Source: CAYVUV01 sp964455095 (lineage in GTDB: Bacteria; Desulfobacterota; Binatia; HRBIN30; CADEER01). Taken from it: a DNA stretch of 35,754 bases. The stretch is taken from the NCBI GenBank assembly GCA_964455095.1, contig CAYVUV010000248.1, forward strand, positions 1 through 35,754. The letters are read 5' to 3'. The notes below the pieces were generated by a model, which saw only the letters and a program-made list of their open reading frames with translations, made no database searches and was not told the origin of the DNA. Below, piece after piece: positions 17,819 to 25,695 of the stretch. A program made the position numbers and the translations under genes. Each line of letters starts with the position of its first letter. Position 1 is the first letter of the stretch.

Positions 17819-20800
17819 GCCAGCGAACGCGGCCATCACAGTTGGGCTCGCGGCGCTCCTGCTGGTCATCTCGACGGCGGCGCCGCGAGGAACCGGCGCC
17901 GGGCCCGGGCTGGGCGACGTCATCGTCGAGACCGACACGCTCTGGCCGGAGGGGAGCTTCCAGGCCGACAGCCTGATCATCCGCAACGGCGCGACCCTCG
18001 CGATCGCCGGCGGTTCGACGCTCGGCATCGCGAAACAACTCTCCGTCATCGAAGGCTCGATGCTCGTCCTGCAGGGGAAGAACGTCGCGGCACCGGTCGA
18101 CGACGAGTGGCAGGGCGAAGGGGTTGCGATCGAAGCCGGCGATGTCACGATCGCGGCCGGTTCGCTGATCTCCGTCGACGGACAGGGTTATGCCGCCGCG
18201 GCGGGCCCGGGAGCGGGCGGCTCGGACGGCGGCACGCACGGAGGCAGCGGCGGTGGCTACGGCGGGATCGGCGGTCGCGCCGGCGATGCCTTCCATGCCG
18301 GTGGACCGAGCTACGGCGCTCCGTTTGCGCCGCTCGATCTCGGCAGCGGCGGTGGTCCCACGCGAACGGCCGCCGGCAGTGGCGGTGGCGCGATCGCGCT
18401 CGACGTGCGCGGTACGCTGACCCTCGACGGCACCATCACCGCCGACGGAAGCGATGCCGCAACGGGAAACTGCTTCAGCGCTCCCGCCGGTGGGGGCGGC
18501 GCCGGCGGATCGATCTTCATCACGGCGGCGACCATCACCGGCACCGGCACCGCGACGGCGAACGGCGGCAACGGCGCCGACGGCGGCTGCTTTCCGGGCG
18601 TCGGTGACGACGGCGGCGGCGGGGCCGGCGGCCGCATCGCGCTTTTCTATGACGACGATGCGGGCTTCGCCGGGTTCACGACCTCGAGCGTCAGCGGCGG
18701 CAGCGGCGGCGGACATGTGGGTGCGCCGGGAACGATGGTGTTCATCGACCGAACCACGAACGCGCTGCGCATCTCGCAGAACCTCGAGCTTCCGTCGGAC
18801 TCGTCCGTGCGCTTCGGAGCGGTGACGGTCGACGACGGCGGCACGCTGACGCTCGGCGGCGGATCGACGCTGACGATCGAGAACGATCTCGTCGTGACCG
18901 GCGACTCCGCCGTGATTCTGAAAGGCAAGAACACCGCCGATCCAGTAGACGACGACTGGCGCGGCGCGGGTGTGACCATCCGTGCGCGCAATGCGCAGAT
19001 CGACCCGGGCAGCCTCGTTTCCGCCGCCGAGCAAGGCTATCTGGAGGGTCGAGGTCCGGGAGCGGGAGGGGCGGACGGTGGCGCGCACGGCGGCGCCGGT
19101 GGCGGTCACGGCGGTGTCGGTGGACGCGCCGGCGACGGCTTCAATGCCGGCGGCCCGGCCTACGGTGCGGCGTTTGCGCCGCTCGATCTCGGCAGCGGCG
19201 GCGGCCCGACCAGCACGGCCGCCGGGCGAGGCGGCGGCGCGATCAGGCTGGACGTGAGCGAAACCCTCACCTTGGGCGGAACGATCATCGCCGACGGGGG
19301 CAATGCCGCACCGGGGAACTGCTTCAGCGCTCCCGCCGGTGGCGGCGGCGCCGGTGGATCGATCTATATCACCGCCGCGACCGTGACCGGCAACGGCACG
19401 GTGACGGCGGACGGCGGCAACGGCGCCGACGGCGGCTGCTTCCCGGGCGTCGGTGACGACGGCGGCGGCGGGGCCGGTGGGCGCATCGCGGTCTTCTACG
19501 ACGCCAACGCCGGCTTTCCCGGGTTTGCGACCTCGAGCGTTGGCGGCGGCAGCGGCGGCGGGCACGTGGGTGCGCCGGGAACGATGGTGTTCATCGACCG
19601 AACGACGAACGCGCTGCGCATCTCGCAGAACCTCGAGCTTCCGCCCGACTCGTCGGTGCGCTTCGGAGCGGTGACGGTTGACGACGGAGGCACGCTAACG
19701 CTCGGCGGCGGATCGACACTGACGGTCGACGGCGATCTCGTCGTGACCGACAACTCCACCGTGATCGCGCGCGGCAAGAACACCGGCGGTCAGGTCAGCG
19801 GAGCATGGCAAGGCACGGGCGTGACGATCGACGCGAACCGCGTGCGCGTGGACGCGGGGAGCACCATTTCCGCCGACGCGCAGGGCTACGCCGGCGGACA
19901 GGGCCCGGGTGCCGGCGGTTCGGACGGCGCGCACGGCGGCGCCGGCGGCGGACATGGCGGCGTCGGCGGCCGCGCCGGGGACGGCATCAACGATGGCGGT
20001 CCGGCCTATGGGGACGGGTTTGCACCGGTCGAGCTCGGCAGTGGCGGCGGTGTGGCGCGCTCTTTGGCCGGCAGCGGCGGCGGGGCCATCGCGATCAATG
20101 TCAGCGACACGCTGATGCTGGACGGGTCGATCACGGCGAACGGCAGCGATGCCGGAAGTGTCGGCTGCTCACTCGCTGGCTCCGGAGGCGGATCGGGAGG
20201 TTCGCTCTTCGTCAACGCGACCACGATCGCGGGCGCGGGCTCGTTCACGGCAATGGGTGGCGCCGGCGGCGAAGGGGGCTGCACCGGAACCGGCGACGAC
20301 GGCGGCGGCGGCGCCGGGGGGCGCATCGCGGTGCGCTACGCGAACGATGCCGGCTTCGGTGGTTTCGCCGCCTCGAGCGCGGCTGGCGGCGGCGGTGGCG
20401 GACATACGGCTCCACCGGGGACCATGGCCTTCCTCGACACGACGGCCAACGCGTTGCGCATCGCGGAGCATTTCGACTTCGCCGCCGGCTCGTCCGTGAC
20501 CTTTGGAGCCGTGACGGTCGACGACGGGGCGACGCTGACACTTGGCGGCGGAACGAGGTTGACGGTCGAGAACGATCTCATCGTGACGGATCACTCCACC
20601 GTGTTCGTGCAGGGCACGAACAGGAACGGCCAGGTGAACGGCGGCTGGGAAGGCGCCGGCGTGACGATCCGCGCCGGCAACGTGCGGCTGGATGCCGGCA
20701 GCGCGATCTCCGCCGACATGCAGGGCTACCTCGGCGGGCAGGGTCCCGGAGTCGCCCTGTCCGACGGCGCGCATGCAGGAGGGGGAGGCGGGTACGGCGG

Positions 20801-21464
20801 AACGGGCGGACCCGGGGGCGACCGGTTCAACCCCGGCGGGCCGACCTACGGCACGGCGGTCGCGCCGGTCGATCTCGGCAGCGGTGGTAGTCTGGCGCGC
20901 TCCGCACCTGGCAGCGGTGGCGGAGCCGTCGCGCTCTACGCGACCGACACGCTGATGTTGGACGGGACGATCACGGCAAGCGGCGGCGACGCCGGCGGAG
21001 TCGCTTGTTCTCTTACCGGCGCCGGGGGCGGCTCCGGCGGATCGATCGTGATCGGTACGACTTTCCTGGCTGGCCAGGGATCCCTGCAGGCGGCCGGCGG
21101 CGCCGGCGGCGAAGGCGGCTGTACCGGAAACGGCGACGACGGTGGTGGGGGCGGCGGCGGGCGAATTGCGATCTACTACAGCCTCGACGCGGGCTTCGCC
21201 GGCTTCGACACTTCCACCGCCGGCGGCGGGCTCGGCGGTTCCGCCGGCGCACCGGGCACGATCGTCGCCGTCAACTGCGCGGGCGACTGCAATGCGGACG
21301 GCCGGGTCACCATCGATGAGCTGGTGCGGATCGTCGCCGTTGCGCTCGATGACGCAGACGTCGACGCCTGCATTGCCGGCGACGAGAGGCACGATGGGAC
21401 GTTCACCGTCAGCGAGATGATCGGCGCCGTGAACCGCGCGCTCAGCGGCTGCCCCGCGCACTGA
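17808..21464 (+). CDS. Large secreted glycine-rich repeat protein with C-terminal dockerin-like double EF-hand
   Basis: The product has 1218 residues. A signal peptide (hydrophobic residues about 8-24, cleavage near APRGTGAG) precedes four tandem units of about 280 residues. Each unit opens with beta-type sequence (GAVTVDDGGTLTLGGGSTL), then has a very Gly-rich segment (GGAHGGAGGGHGGVGGRAGD), a second strand region (GTITADGS) and a pair of Cys-containing motifs (GNCFSAPAGGGG and GGCFPGVGDDGGGG in units 1-2). The C-terminus (1155-1218) has two calcium-loop patterns: Asp1160-Glu1171 (DCNADGRVTIDE) and Asp1192-Glu1203 (DERHDGTFTVSE). The layout suggests a surface fibre or matrix protein, possibly beta-helical. 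The start overlaps the previous gene by 11 bases; no strong ribosome site of its own is seen. Confidence 0.88.
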   Translation: MRRRPANAAITVGLAALLLVISTAAPRGTGAGPGLGDVIVETDTLWPEGSFQADSLIIRNGATLAIAGGSTLGIAKQLSVIEGSMLVLQGKNVAAPVDDEWQGEGVAIEAGDVTIAAGSLISVDGQGYAAAAGPGAGGSDGGTHGGSGGGYGGIGGRAGDAFHAGGPSYGAPFAPLDLGSGGGPTRTAAGSGGGAIALDVRGTLTLDGTITADGSDAATGNCFSAPAGGGGAGGSIFITAATITGTGTATANGGNGADGGCFPGVGDDGGGGAGGRIALFYDDDAGFAGFTTSSVSGGSGGGHVGAPGTMVFIDRTTNALRISQNLELPSDSSVRFGAVTVDDGGTLTLGGGSTLTIENDLVVTGDSAVILKGKNTADPVDDDWRGAGVTIRARNAQIDPGSLVSAAEQGYLEGRGPGAGGADGGAHGGAGGGHGGVGGRAGDGFNAGGPAYGAAFAPLDLGSGGGPTSTAAGRGGGAIRLDVSETLTLGGTIIADGGNAAPGNCFSAPAGGGGAGGSIYITAATVTGNGTVTADGGNGADGGCFPGVGDDGGGGAGGRIAVFYDANAGFPGFATSSVGGGSGGGHVGAPGTMVFIDRTTNALRISQNLELPPDSSVRFGAVTVDDGGTLTLGGGSTLTVDGDLVVTDNSTVIARGKNTGGQVSGAWQGTGVTIDANRVRVDAGSTISADAQGYAGGQGPGAGGSDGAHGGAGGGHGGVGGRAGDGINDGGPAYGDGFAPVELGSGGGVARSLAGSGGGAIAINVSDTLMLDGSITANGSDAGSVGCSLAGSGGGSGGSLFVNATTIAGAGSFTAMGGAGGEGGCTGTGDDGGGGAGGRIAVRYANDAGFGGFAASSAAGGGGGGHTAPPGTMAFLDTTANALRIAEHFDFAAGSSVTFGAVTVDDGATLTLGGGTRLTVENDLIVTDHSTVFVQGTNRNGQVNGGWEGAGVTIRAGNVRLDAGSAISADMQGYLGGQGPGVALSDGAHAGGGGGYGGTGGPGGDRFNPGGPTYGTAVAPVDLGSGGSLARSAPGSGGGAVALYATDTLMLDGTITASGGDAGGVACSLTGAGGGSGGSIVIGTTFLAGQGSLQAAGGAGGEGGCTGNGDDGGGGGGGRIAIYYSLDAGFAGFDTSTAGGGLGGSAGAPGTIVAVNCAGDCNADGRVTIDELVRIVAVALDDADVDACIAGDERHDGTFTVSEMIGAVNRALSGCPAH
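17960..21270 (+). repeat. Four tandem in-frame coding repeats of about 840-850 bases
   Basis: The same landmark (GCTTCGGAGC or its equivalent) falls at 18811, 19660 and 20500, giving steps of 849 and 840 bases; the first unit begins near 17960. Units 1 and 2 and their junctions are the most alike: the roughly 150 bases from about 18716 and from about 19565 differ at only a few positions, which points to recent duplication. Units 3 and 4 share the GGEGGCTG motif instead of GADGGCFPGV and form a second pair. Confidence 0.85.
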
Positions 21465-21499
21465 TGCGTGTCAGCCAAAGCCGGCGCCCAAGGGCACGG

Positions 21500-22012
21500 T
21501 CAATGCCCCTGGCCCGCTGTGGTGTCCACCAGGTGCAGCACCACGACCGGGCGCACCGTCACCCAGCGGCGCAGGAGCACCACGAGGAGCGGCCGGAAGA
21601 TCGTCAGCATCAGCGCGTGAACGATCGCGAAGGGCGCGGGGGCGAAGAACGGATGCGCGGTGACGAGCGCGCGCTTGCGGGTGAGATCTTCGACGATCTC
21701 GGCGCGCGCCGGGACGACCCGACCACCGCACGTTACGCGGACGGCCGGGTCTTTGCGCAGGTTGCGGATCCAGTCCGAGCGCATGCCGTACGTCGACATG
21801 GTGATGATCGAGTCCGGCGTTCGCACACACGGCAGAAGCACCTCGCGCGCCAGACCGGTCCGGCGGCCGCGGGTCGTCAGCAGCATCCATCCGGGCGCGC
21901 GCTCGAAGTAAGCGCGGAAGGTCCGCACGATCGCCCCTTGCACGGGGCGAATCACACGCGGGATGACGTGCAGCCGCGCGGCGAAGGGCTCCGGCTTCGT
22001 TGGGGTGCTCAT
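21500..22012 (-). CDS. F420-type deazaflavin-dependent reductase (DUF385/nitroreductase family)
   Basis: The 170-residue protein has the family signature WMLLTTRGRRTGLAREVLL (about residues 42-60), then STYGMRSDWIRNLRKDPAV and RVTCGGRVVPARAEIV. These are the hallmarks of the split-beta-barrel deazaflavin-dependent nitroreductase/quinone reductase family, best known from mycobacteria. The likely role is F420H2-dependent reduction of quinones or other small molecules, although some members bind other flavins or fatty acids. Hydrophobic C-terminal residues (ALMLTIFRPLLVVLL) suggest membrane contact. The start ATG is 22010-22012. A good promoter lies directly upstream, with almost no leader. Confidence 0.85.
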   Translation of the reverse strand: MSTPTKPEPFAARLHVIPRVIRPVQGAIVRTFRAYFERAPGWMLLTTRGRRTGLAREVLLPCVRTPDSIITMSTYGMRSDWIRNLRKDPAVRVTCGGRVVPARAEIVEDLTRKRALVTAHPFFAPAPFAIVHALMLTIFRPLLVVLLRRWVTVRPVVVLHLVDTTAGQGH

Positions 22013-22021
22013 TGCCGCTCG

Positions 22022-22050
22022 CTATAGCGCACCGCGCGCCTGCCGACCAA
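22022..22050 (-). promoter_or_regulatory. Putative short-leader promoter of the DUF385 gene
   Basis: On the minus strand TTGGTC (22045-22050) is followed by 17 bases and CTATAG (22022-22027). The -10 box ends nine bases before the start codon. Confidence 0.5.
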
Positions 22051-22061
22051 AGGGCTCGGAG

Positions 22062-22100
22062 GGGTTCACGCGAAGCCGCGAAGACGCGAAGTTGGAGTGC
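22062..22100. repeat. Intergenic CGCGAAG repeat, copy 3
   Basis: It begins GGTTCACGCGAAGCCGCGAAG and continues GACGCGAAGTTGGAGTGCC. It matches the copy at 12833-12871 at all but a few positions. It lies between divergent genes, just upstream of the promoter at 22119. Confidence 0.8.
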
Positions 22101-22118
22101 CGCATCCGTGTCTCTTTC

Positions 22119-22147
22119 TTCCGTTCTGGGCGCCGGCTCTGCTACGT
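22119..22147 (+). promoter_or_regulatory. Putative short-leader promoter of the 45-residue peptide gene
   Basis: TTCCGT (22119-22124), 17 bases, CTACGT (22142-22147), then nine bases to the ATG at 22157. There is no ribosome site, as expected for a leaderless mRNA. Confidence 0.35.
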
Positions 22148-22156
22148 TGTCGCGCC

Positions 22157-22294
22157 ATGACGAAGAATATTCTCATCGCCGTCACTGCCGCGCTGCTACT
22201 CGGTTCGCTCGTCATGGCGGCCTCCTGGAACCGCGACGGCGGTGGAGCCGCGCCCGCGTCGCGCGACATCTTCCCGAAGGTGCTGAAGCACTAG
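22157..22294 (+). CDS. Tiny exported or membrane-anchored peptide (45 residues)
   Basis: The open frame starts with a positively charged residue and a hydrophobic stretch (ILIAVTAALLLGSLVMAA, residues 5-22), followed by a short polar tail SWNRDGGGAAPASRDIFPKVLKH. This is either a signal peptide with a cleaved 22-residue product or a single-span anchor. No family is recognised. The promoter-like sequence upstream and the stop only three bases from the convergent rtcB stop are the only context. Coding status is uncertain because the gene is short. Confidence 0.45.
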   Translation: MTKNILIAVTAALLLGSLVMAASWNRDGGGAAPASRDIFPKVLKH

Positions 22295-22297
22295 CGA

Positions 22298-23530
22298 TCA
22301 GCCCTTCACGCAGACCACCTGCCGCAGAACCCGCACGACGTCGACCAGGTCTTCCTGCGCCCGCATGACGGCGTGGATGTCCTTGTACGCCCCGGGCGTT
22401 TCGTCGATCACGGCCGCGTCCTTGCGGCACTCGACGTGCGCCGTCGCCGCGGCGTGATCCGCCACGGAGAAGCGCCGCCGTGCCTCGCCGCGGCTCATCC
22501 GGCGGCCGGCGCCGTGCGAGCAGGAGGTGAAGGACTCGGCGTTGCCCTTGCCGCGCACGATGTAGGACTCGACGCCCATCGATCCCGGGATGATACCGAG
22601 CTCGCCCCGGCGCGCCGAGACGGCGCCCTTGCGCGTGATCCAGACGTCGGTCCCGAAATGGCGCTCTTGGTTGACGTAGTTGTGGTGGCAGTTCACCGCG
22701 ACGGCGCCCAACTGGAAAGCCGTCAGATTCTCGCGCAGCACCAGCAGAACCCGCTCCATCATCAGGCGGCGGTTCTCCAGCGCGAACTGTTGCGCGAAGG
22801 CGACCGCCAGGACGTAGTCGTCGAAGTTCTGCGCTCCCTCCGGCAGATAGGCGAGGTCGGCATCGGGGAGGTGTATGTGCCGCCGCTGCATCTCCTCTTT
22901 CGCCTGCTCGATGAAGTACGTGCCGATGCGATTGCCGAGGCCGCGCGAGCCGGAGTGCAGCATCACCCAGACGAGGCCGTCGGTGTCGAGACAGATCTCG
23001 ATGAAATGGTTGCCGGTGCCGAGGGTGCCCAGCTGCTCGGCGGTCATCCCGCGCCCGACCGGCGGGTGTTTATCGACGATCTCCTGGTAACCGGCCGCCA
23101 TGGGGCGCCATGCGGACGCCACCGACGCGGGAACCCCATGCCGGCCAGATTCCTTCCAGGAGCCGCGCGTGCCAGGCCCACCGACGGGGATGGCGCGCTC
23201 GAGCGCGGTGCGCAACGCCGCCAGGCTGTCGGGCAACTGCTCCGCCGTCAGCGTCGTCTGCTGCGCCATCATGCCGCATCCGATGTCGACGCCGACCGCC
23301 GCCGGCACGATCGCGCCCAGTGTCGGGATGACACTGCCCACCGTGGCCCCCATGCCCCAGTGGCAATCGGGCATGACCGCGACGTGCTTGAAGATGAACG
23401 GCAGCGCCGCGACGTTGCGCAGTTGCTGGCGCGCCGCGTCCTCGAGCTCGACGCCGTCGATCCAGCCCTTTACGGGCACGCGGCCTTCTTCTGTGATCAC
23501 CTGCACGGTCGTCGCTCTCTTCGCCAGCAA
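22298..23530 (-). CDS. rtcB: RNA-splicing ligase RtcB
   Basis: The 410-residue protein joins RNA ends bearing 2',3'-cyclic phosphate or 3'-phosphate with 5'-OH, using GTP and Mn2+. Diagnostic motifs are PDCHWGMGATVGSV (54-67), VGVDIGCGM (the metal Cys), GTGNHFIE, HSGSRGLG, NCHHNYVN, GSMGVESYIVRGKGN and SCSHGAGRRMSR, which contains the guanylated His. All metal and nucleotide residues appear present. The frame given starts at a TTG (23528-23530). A GTG at 23504-23506 (VQVITEEGRVPVK) matches the usual family start and may be the true one. No archease or RtcA gene is near, so this is a solitary rtcB. Confidence 0.95.
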   Translation of the reverse strand: MLAKRATTVQVITEEGRVPVKGWIDGVELEDAARQQLRNVAALPFIFKHVAVMPDCHWGMGATVGSVIPTLGAIVPAAVGVDIGCGMMAQQTTLTAEQLPDSLAALRTALERAIPVGGPGTRGSWKESGRHGVPASVASAWRPMAAGYQEIVDKHPPVGRGMTAEQLGTLGTGNHFIEICLDTDGLVWVMLHSGSRGLGNRIGTYFIEQAKEEMQRRHIHLPDADLAYLPEGAQNFDDYVLAVAFAQQFALENRRLMMERVLLVLRENLTAFQLGAVAVNCHHNYVNQERHFGTDVWITRKGAVSARRGELGIIPGSMGVESYIVRGKGNAESFTSCSHGAGRRMSRGEARRRFSVADHAAATAHVECRKDAAVIDETPGAYKDIHAVMRAQEDLVDVVRVLRQVVCVKG

Positions 23531-23572
23531 CTCAGACTACCTCAGCGGGCACGGCTCTGACACCACCGGTCG

Positions 23573-23601
23573 TTGGAGTCCGTCGAGCCCACATACTAGA
23601 T
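23573..23601 (+). promoter_or_regulatory. Putative short-leader promoter of the methyltransferase/GT4 pair
   Basis: TTGGAG (23573-23578) is followed after 17 bases by CTAGAT (23596-23601; TACTAG overlaps it). The -10 box ends ten bases before the ATG at 23612, and no ribosome site is visible. Confidence 0.45.
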
Positions 23602-23611
23602 TGCGGCGCCG

Positions 23612-24478
23612 ATGAGCGCGCGCATCGACTGGCCGGCCGGATCGCACGAGCACAGCGTGGAGCGGTTCTATTCGCACGGCGGCAACAGCGCGACGGACAT
23701 TCACCGCGGCTATCTGAACTTCGGCCTGTGGAGCGACGCCGGCGCCGATTACGTGCGCGCGGCCGAGGCGCTGGCGCACCGTCTCGGCATGTTGCTCGGG
23801 CTGCGCGAGGGCAGCCGCCTGCTCGACGTGGCCTGCGGCATGGCGGCGCAGGACGCGTACCTCTACCGGACGTTCGGGCCGCTGGAGATCGATGCAGTCG
23901 ATCTGACGTGGCGCCATGTCCGCCGCGCGCAGGAGCGGATGCGCAGCGAGGGTCTCGAACAATGCATTCGGGTGCGCCACGGCTCGGCCACCGCCCTCCC
24001 CTTTCCCGATCACACCTTCACGCACGTGATGGCGTTGGAGGGGCCGCTGCACTTCGACACGCGCCGCCGCTTCTTTGAAGAAGCCTTTCGGGTGCTCCGC
24101 CCGGGCGGTGTCGTCGCCGTCGCCGATCACGCCCTGCGGCGCTGGCCCCGCAACACGGTCGAGCGAGCGGTGCTGTCGATCACGCGTCGCATGTGGCGGG
24201 TGCCACCCTCCAACCTCTCGACGGCCGTCGAATATGGCCGCGAGGTGAGCGAGGCGGGGTTTCTCGCGCCGACCGTCGAGCAGGTCGCTGAGCAGACCTA
24301 TCCCGGCTACTTCGCCGAGCAGCGGCGGCCGGCGTTTCGCCGCGAGATGGAGCGGGTGCAGGGGAAGGTGACCGCACGGGTTGGTTCTCTCATCAACGTC
24401 GCCGCGGAACACGCGTATCGCATGGGCATCCTCGACTACCTGGTGCTGCGGGCGGAAAAGCCCGCGAGTCCTTCGTGA
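23612..24478 (+). CDS. SAM-dependent methyltransferase (class I)
   Basis: The 288-residue enzyme has motif I LLDVACGMAAQDAYL (about residues 70-84), an acidic strand-2 end (IDAVDLTW), SATALPFPDHTFTHVMALEG and RVLRPGGVVAVADHAL. The N-terminus (SVERFYSHGGNSATDIHRGYLNFGLW) resembles small-molecule or lipid/polyketide methyltransferases of the UbiE/gamma-tocopherol type. Its stop overlaps the glycosyltransferase start (GTGA), so the two are translationally coupled and probably modify the same product, perhaps a glycolipid or glycosylated metabolite. The substrate is unknown. Confidence 0.9.
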   Translation: MSARIDWPAGSHEHSVERFYSHGGNSATDIHRGYLNFGLWSDAGADYVRAAEALAHRLGMLLGLREGSRLLDVACGMAAQDAYLYRTFGPLEIDAVDLTWRHVRRAQERMRSEGLEQCIRVRHGSATALPFPDHTFTHVMALEGPLHFDTRRRFFEEAFRVLRPGGVVAVADHALRRWPRNTVERAVLSITRRMWRVPPSNLSTAVEYGREVSEAGFLAPTVEQVAEQTYPGYFAEQRRPAFRREMERVQGKVTARVGSLINVAAEHAYRMGILDYLVLRAEKPASPS

Positions 24479-25659
24479 CGCGCGCGACCGCGGCGCCGAC
24501 TCGCCTCCTCTACGTCCAGCCTGGAGACGGTTTTGGCGGCACCGAGCGGCAGGCGGCGATGGTCATTCCGCACCTGGCCCAGCACGGCTTCGCGGTCACC
24601 GCCCTGGTCGGCCCCGGGCAGATCCTCGTCGAATGGCTGCGCCGCCGCGGCGTGGTCGATCCGGTCTACTCGGCAGAGTTTCCGAAGAATCGACCCGACG
24701 TGCGCGGTCTCGAGACCCTCGCCGTTCCATTTCGCTACGCACGCGCACGGCGCCGGATTGCCGATCTGGTCGAGCAGACCATTCGGGAGCGCGGCATCGA
24801 GCTCGTCTACGCGGCGCTGCCCTTCGGCTGGGTCAGCGCGACCGAGAGCTGCCGGCGATGCGGCGTGCCGATCGTGTGGCGCGCCGGCACCCCGCAAATC
24901 TATGCGGGGGCGTTCGGGCAGACACTGTTCAGTTCCTGGGCGCGCCGCCACCCGCCGGATCTGATGGTGTGCAGCGCCGGGTCGGTGCTGGCGCGCTTCC
25001 GCACGATGGTGCCGGGGCCGAAGTCGGTGGTGCGCAACGGCGTCGATCCCACCGCGTTCGGCCCGGCCCCGGCAAGCGACCGCGTGGCCGATCGGTCCGA
25101 GATCACGGTCGGTTTCGCCGCGCGATTGGTCGCACCGAAGGGGATCTCCGATCTCCTCCAGGTGGCGGCGCGGATGTACCGCAGTGCACCACACGTCCGC
25201 TTCGCCATTGCCGGCGACGGTCCGCGCCGAGGTGCATACGAAGCCCAAGCCAAGACGGTCGGTGCCGATCGCAACACGCGCTTCCTCGGCTACGTCGATG
25301 ACATGCGGGCCTTCTACCGCGACTGCGACGTGTTCGTGCTGCCGTCGCGTTCGGAGGGGTGCTCGAACGTGCTGCTCGAAGCGATGATCTCGGGGTGCGC
25401 GGTGGTGGCCGGCGACGTTGCCGGGATCCGCGAGGTCGCCGCCGACGGCCACTCGGCGCTGTTGGTGCCAGCCGGCAACGTCGATGCGCTACACGCCGCG
25501 ATCGCGCGCTTGTCCGGTGACGCGGCGGCGCGGCGGGCGCTGGGCGAGGCGGCGCGGCGCTCGATGGAAGCCGACTTCGACCTGCGCGCGGCCGTGGGCC
25601 GCCTGGCCGGCGTCCTGCACTCCGTCGTCGCCGCTACACGGCCGCGCGCCTCGGCATGA
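24475..25659 (+). CDS. GT4-family glycosyltransferase
   Basis: The 394-residue retaining GT-B glycosyltransferase has N-terminal DGFGGTERQAAMVIPHL (residues 18-34). The C-terminal family core is NGVDPTAF, VGFAARLVAPKGISDLL, AIAGDGPRRG, FLGYVDDMRAFYRDCDVFVLP and the EX7E motif in SEGCSNVLLEAM. It transfers a sugar from a nucleotide donor to an unknown acceptor at the cytoplasmic face. It starts at GTG 24475, four bases inside the methyltransferase gene. A strong hairpin follows the stop. The third glycan-type gene in the area, a GT-A enzyme, is convergent. Confidence 0.92.
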   Translation: MTRATAAPTRLLYVQPGDGFGGTERQAAMVIPHLAQHGFAVTALVGPGQILVEWLRRRGVVDPVYSAEFPKNRPDVRGLETLAVPFRYARARRRIADLVEQTIRERGIELVYAALPFGWVSATESCRRCGVPIVWRAGTPQIYAGAFGQTLFSSWARRHPPDLMVCSAGSVLARFRTMVPGPKSVVRNGVDPTAFGPAPASDRVADRSEITVGFAARLVAPKGISDLLQVAARMYRSAPHVRFAIAGDGPRRGAYEAQAKTVGADRNTRFLGYVDDMRAFYRDCDVFVLPSRSEGCSNVLLEAMISGCAVVAGDVAGIREVAADGHSALLVPAGNVDALHAAIARLSGDAAARRALGEAARRSMEADFDLRAAVGRLAGVLHSVVAATRPRASA

Positions 25660-25695
25660 GGGTCTGACCACCCGCACGGGACGGCGTTCAGACCC
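25660..25695. terminator. Bidirectional terminator-like hairpin between convergent glycosyltransferase genes
   Basis: GGGTCTGA (25660-25667) pairs perfectly with TCAGACCC (25688-25695). The loop holds a smaller CCCG/CGGG stem. The right arm includes the stop codon of the minus-strand gene. There is no clear T-run. Confidence 0.5.

Noticed and set aside
17960..21270. CRISPR array or transposon duplication
   Set aside because: The repeats are about 280 codons long, in frame and inside one secreted protein; there are no short direct repeats with unique spacers and no terminal inverted repeats.
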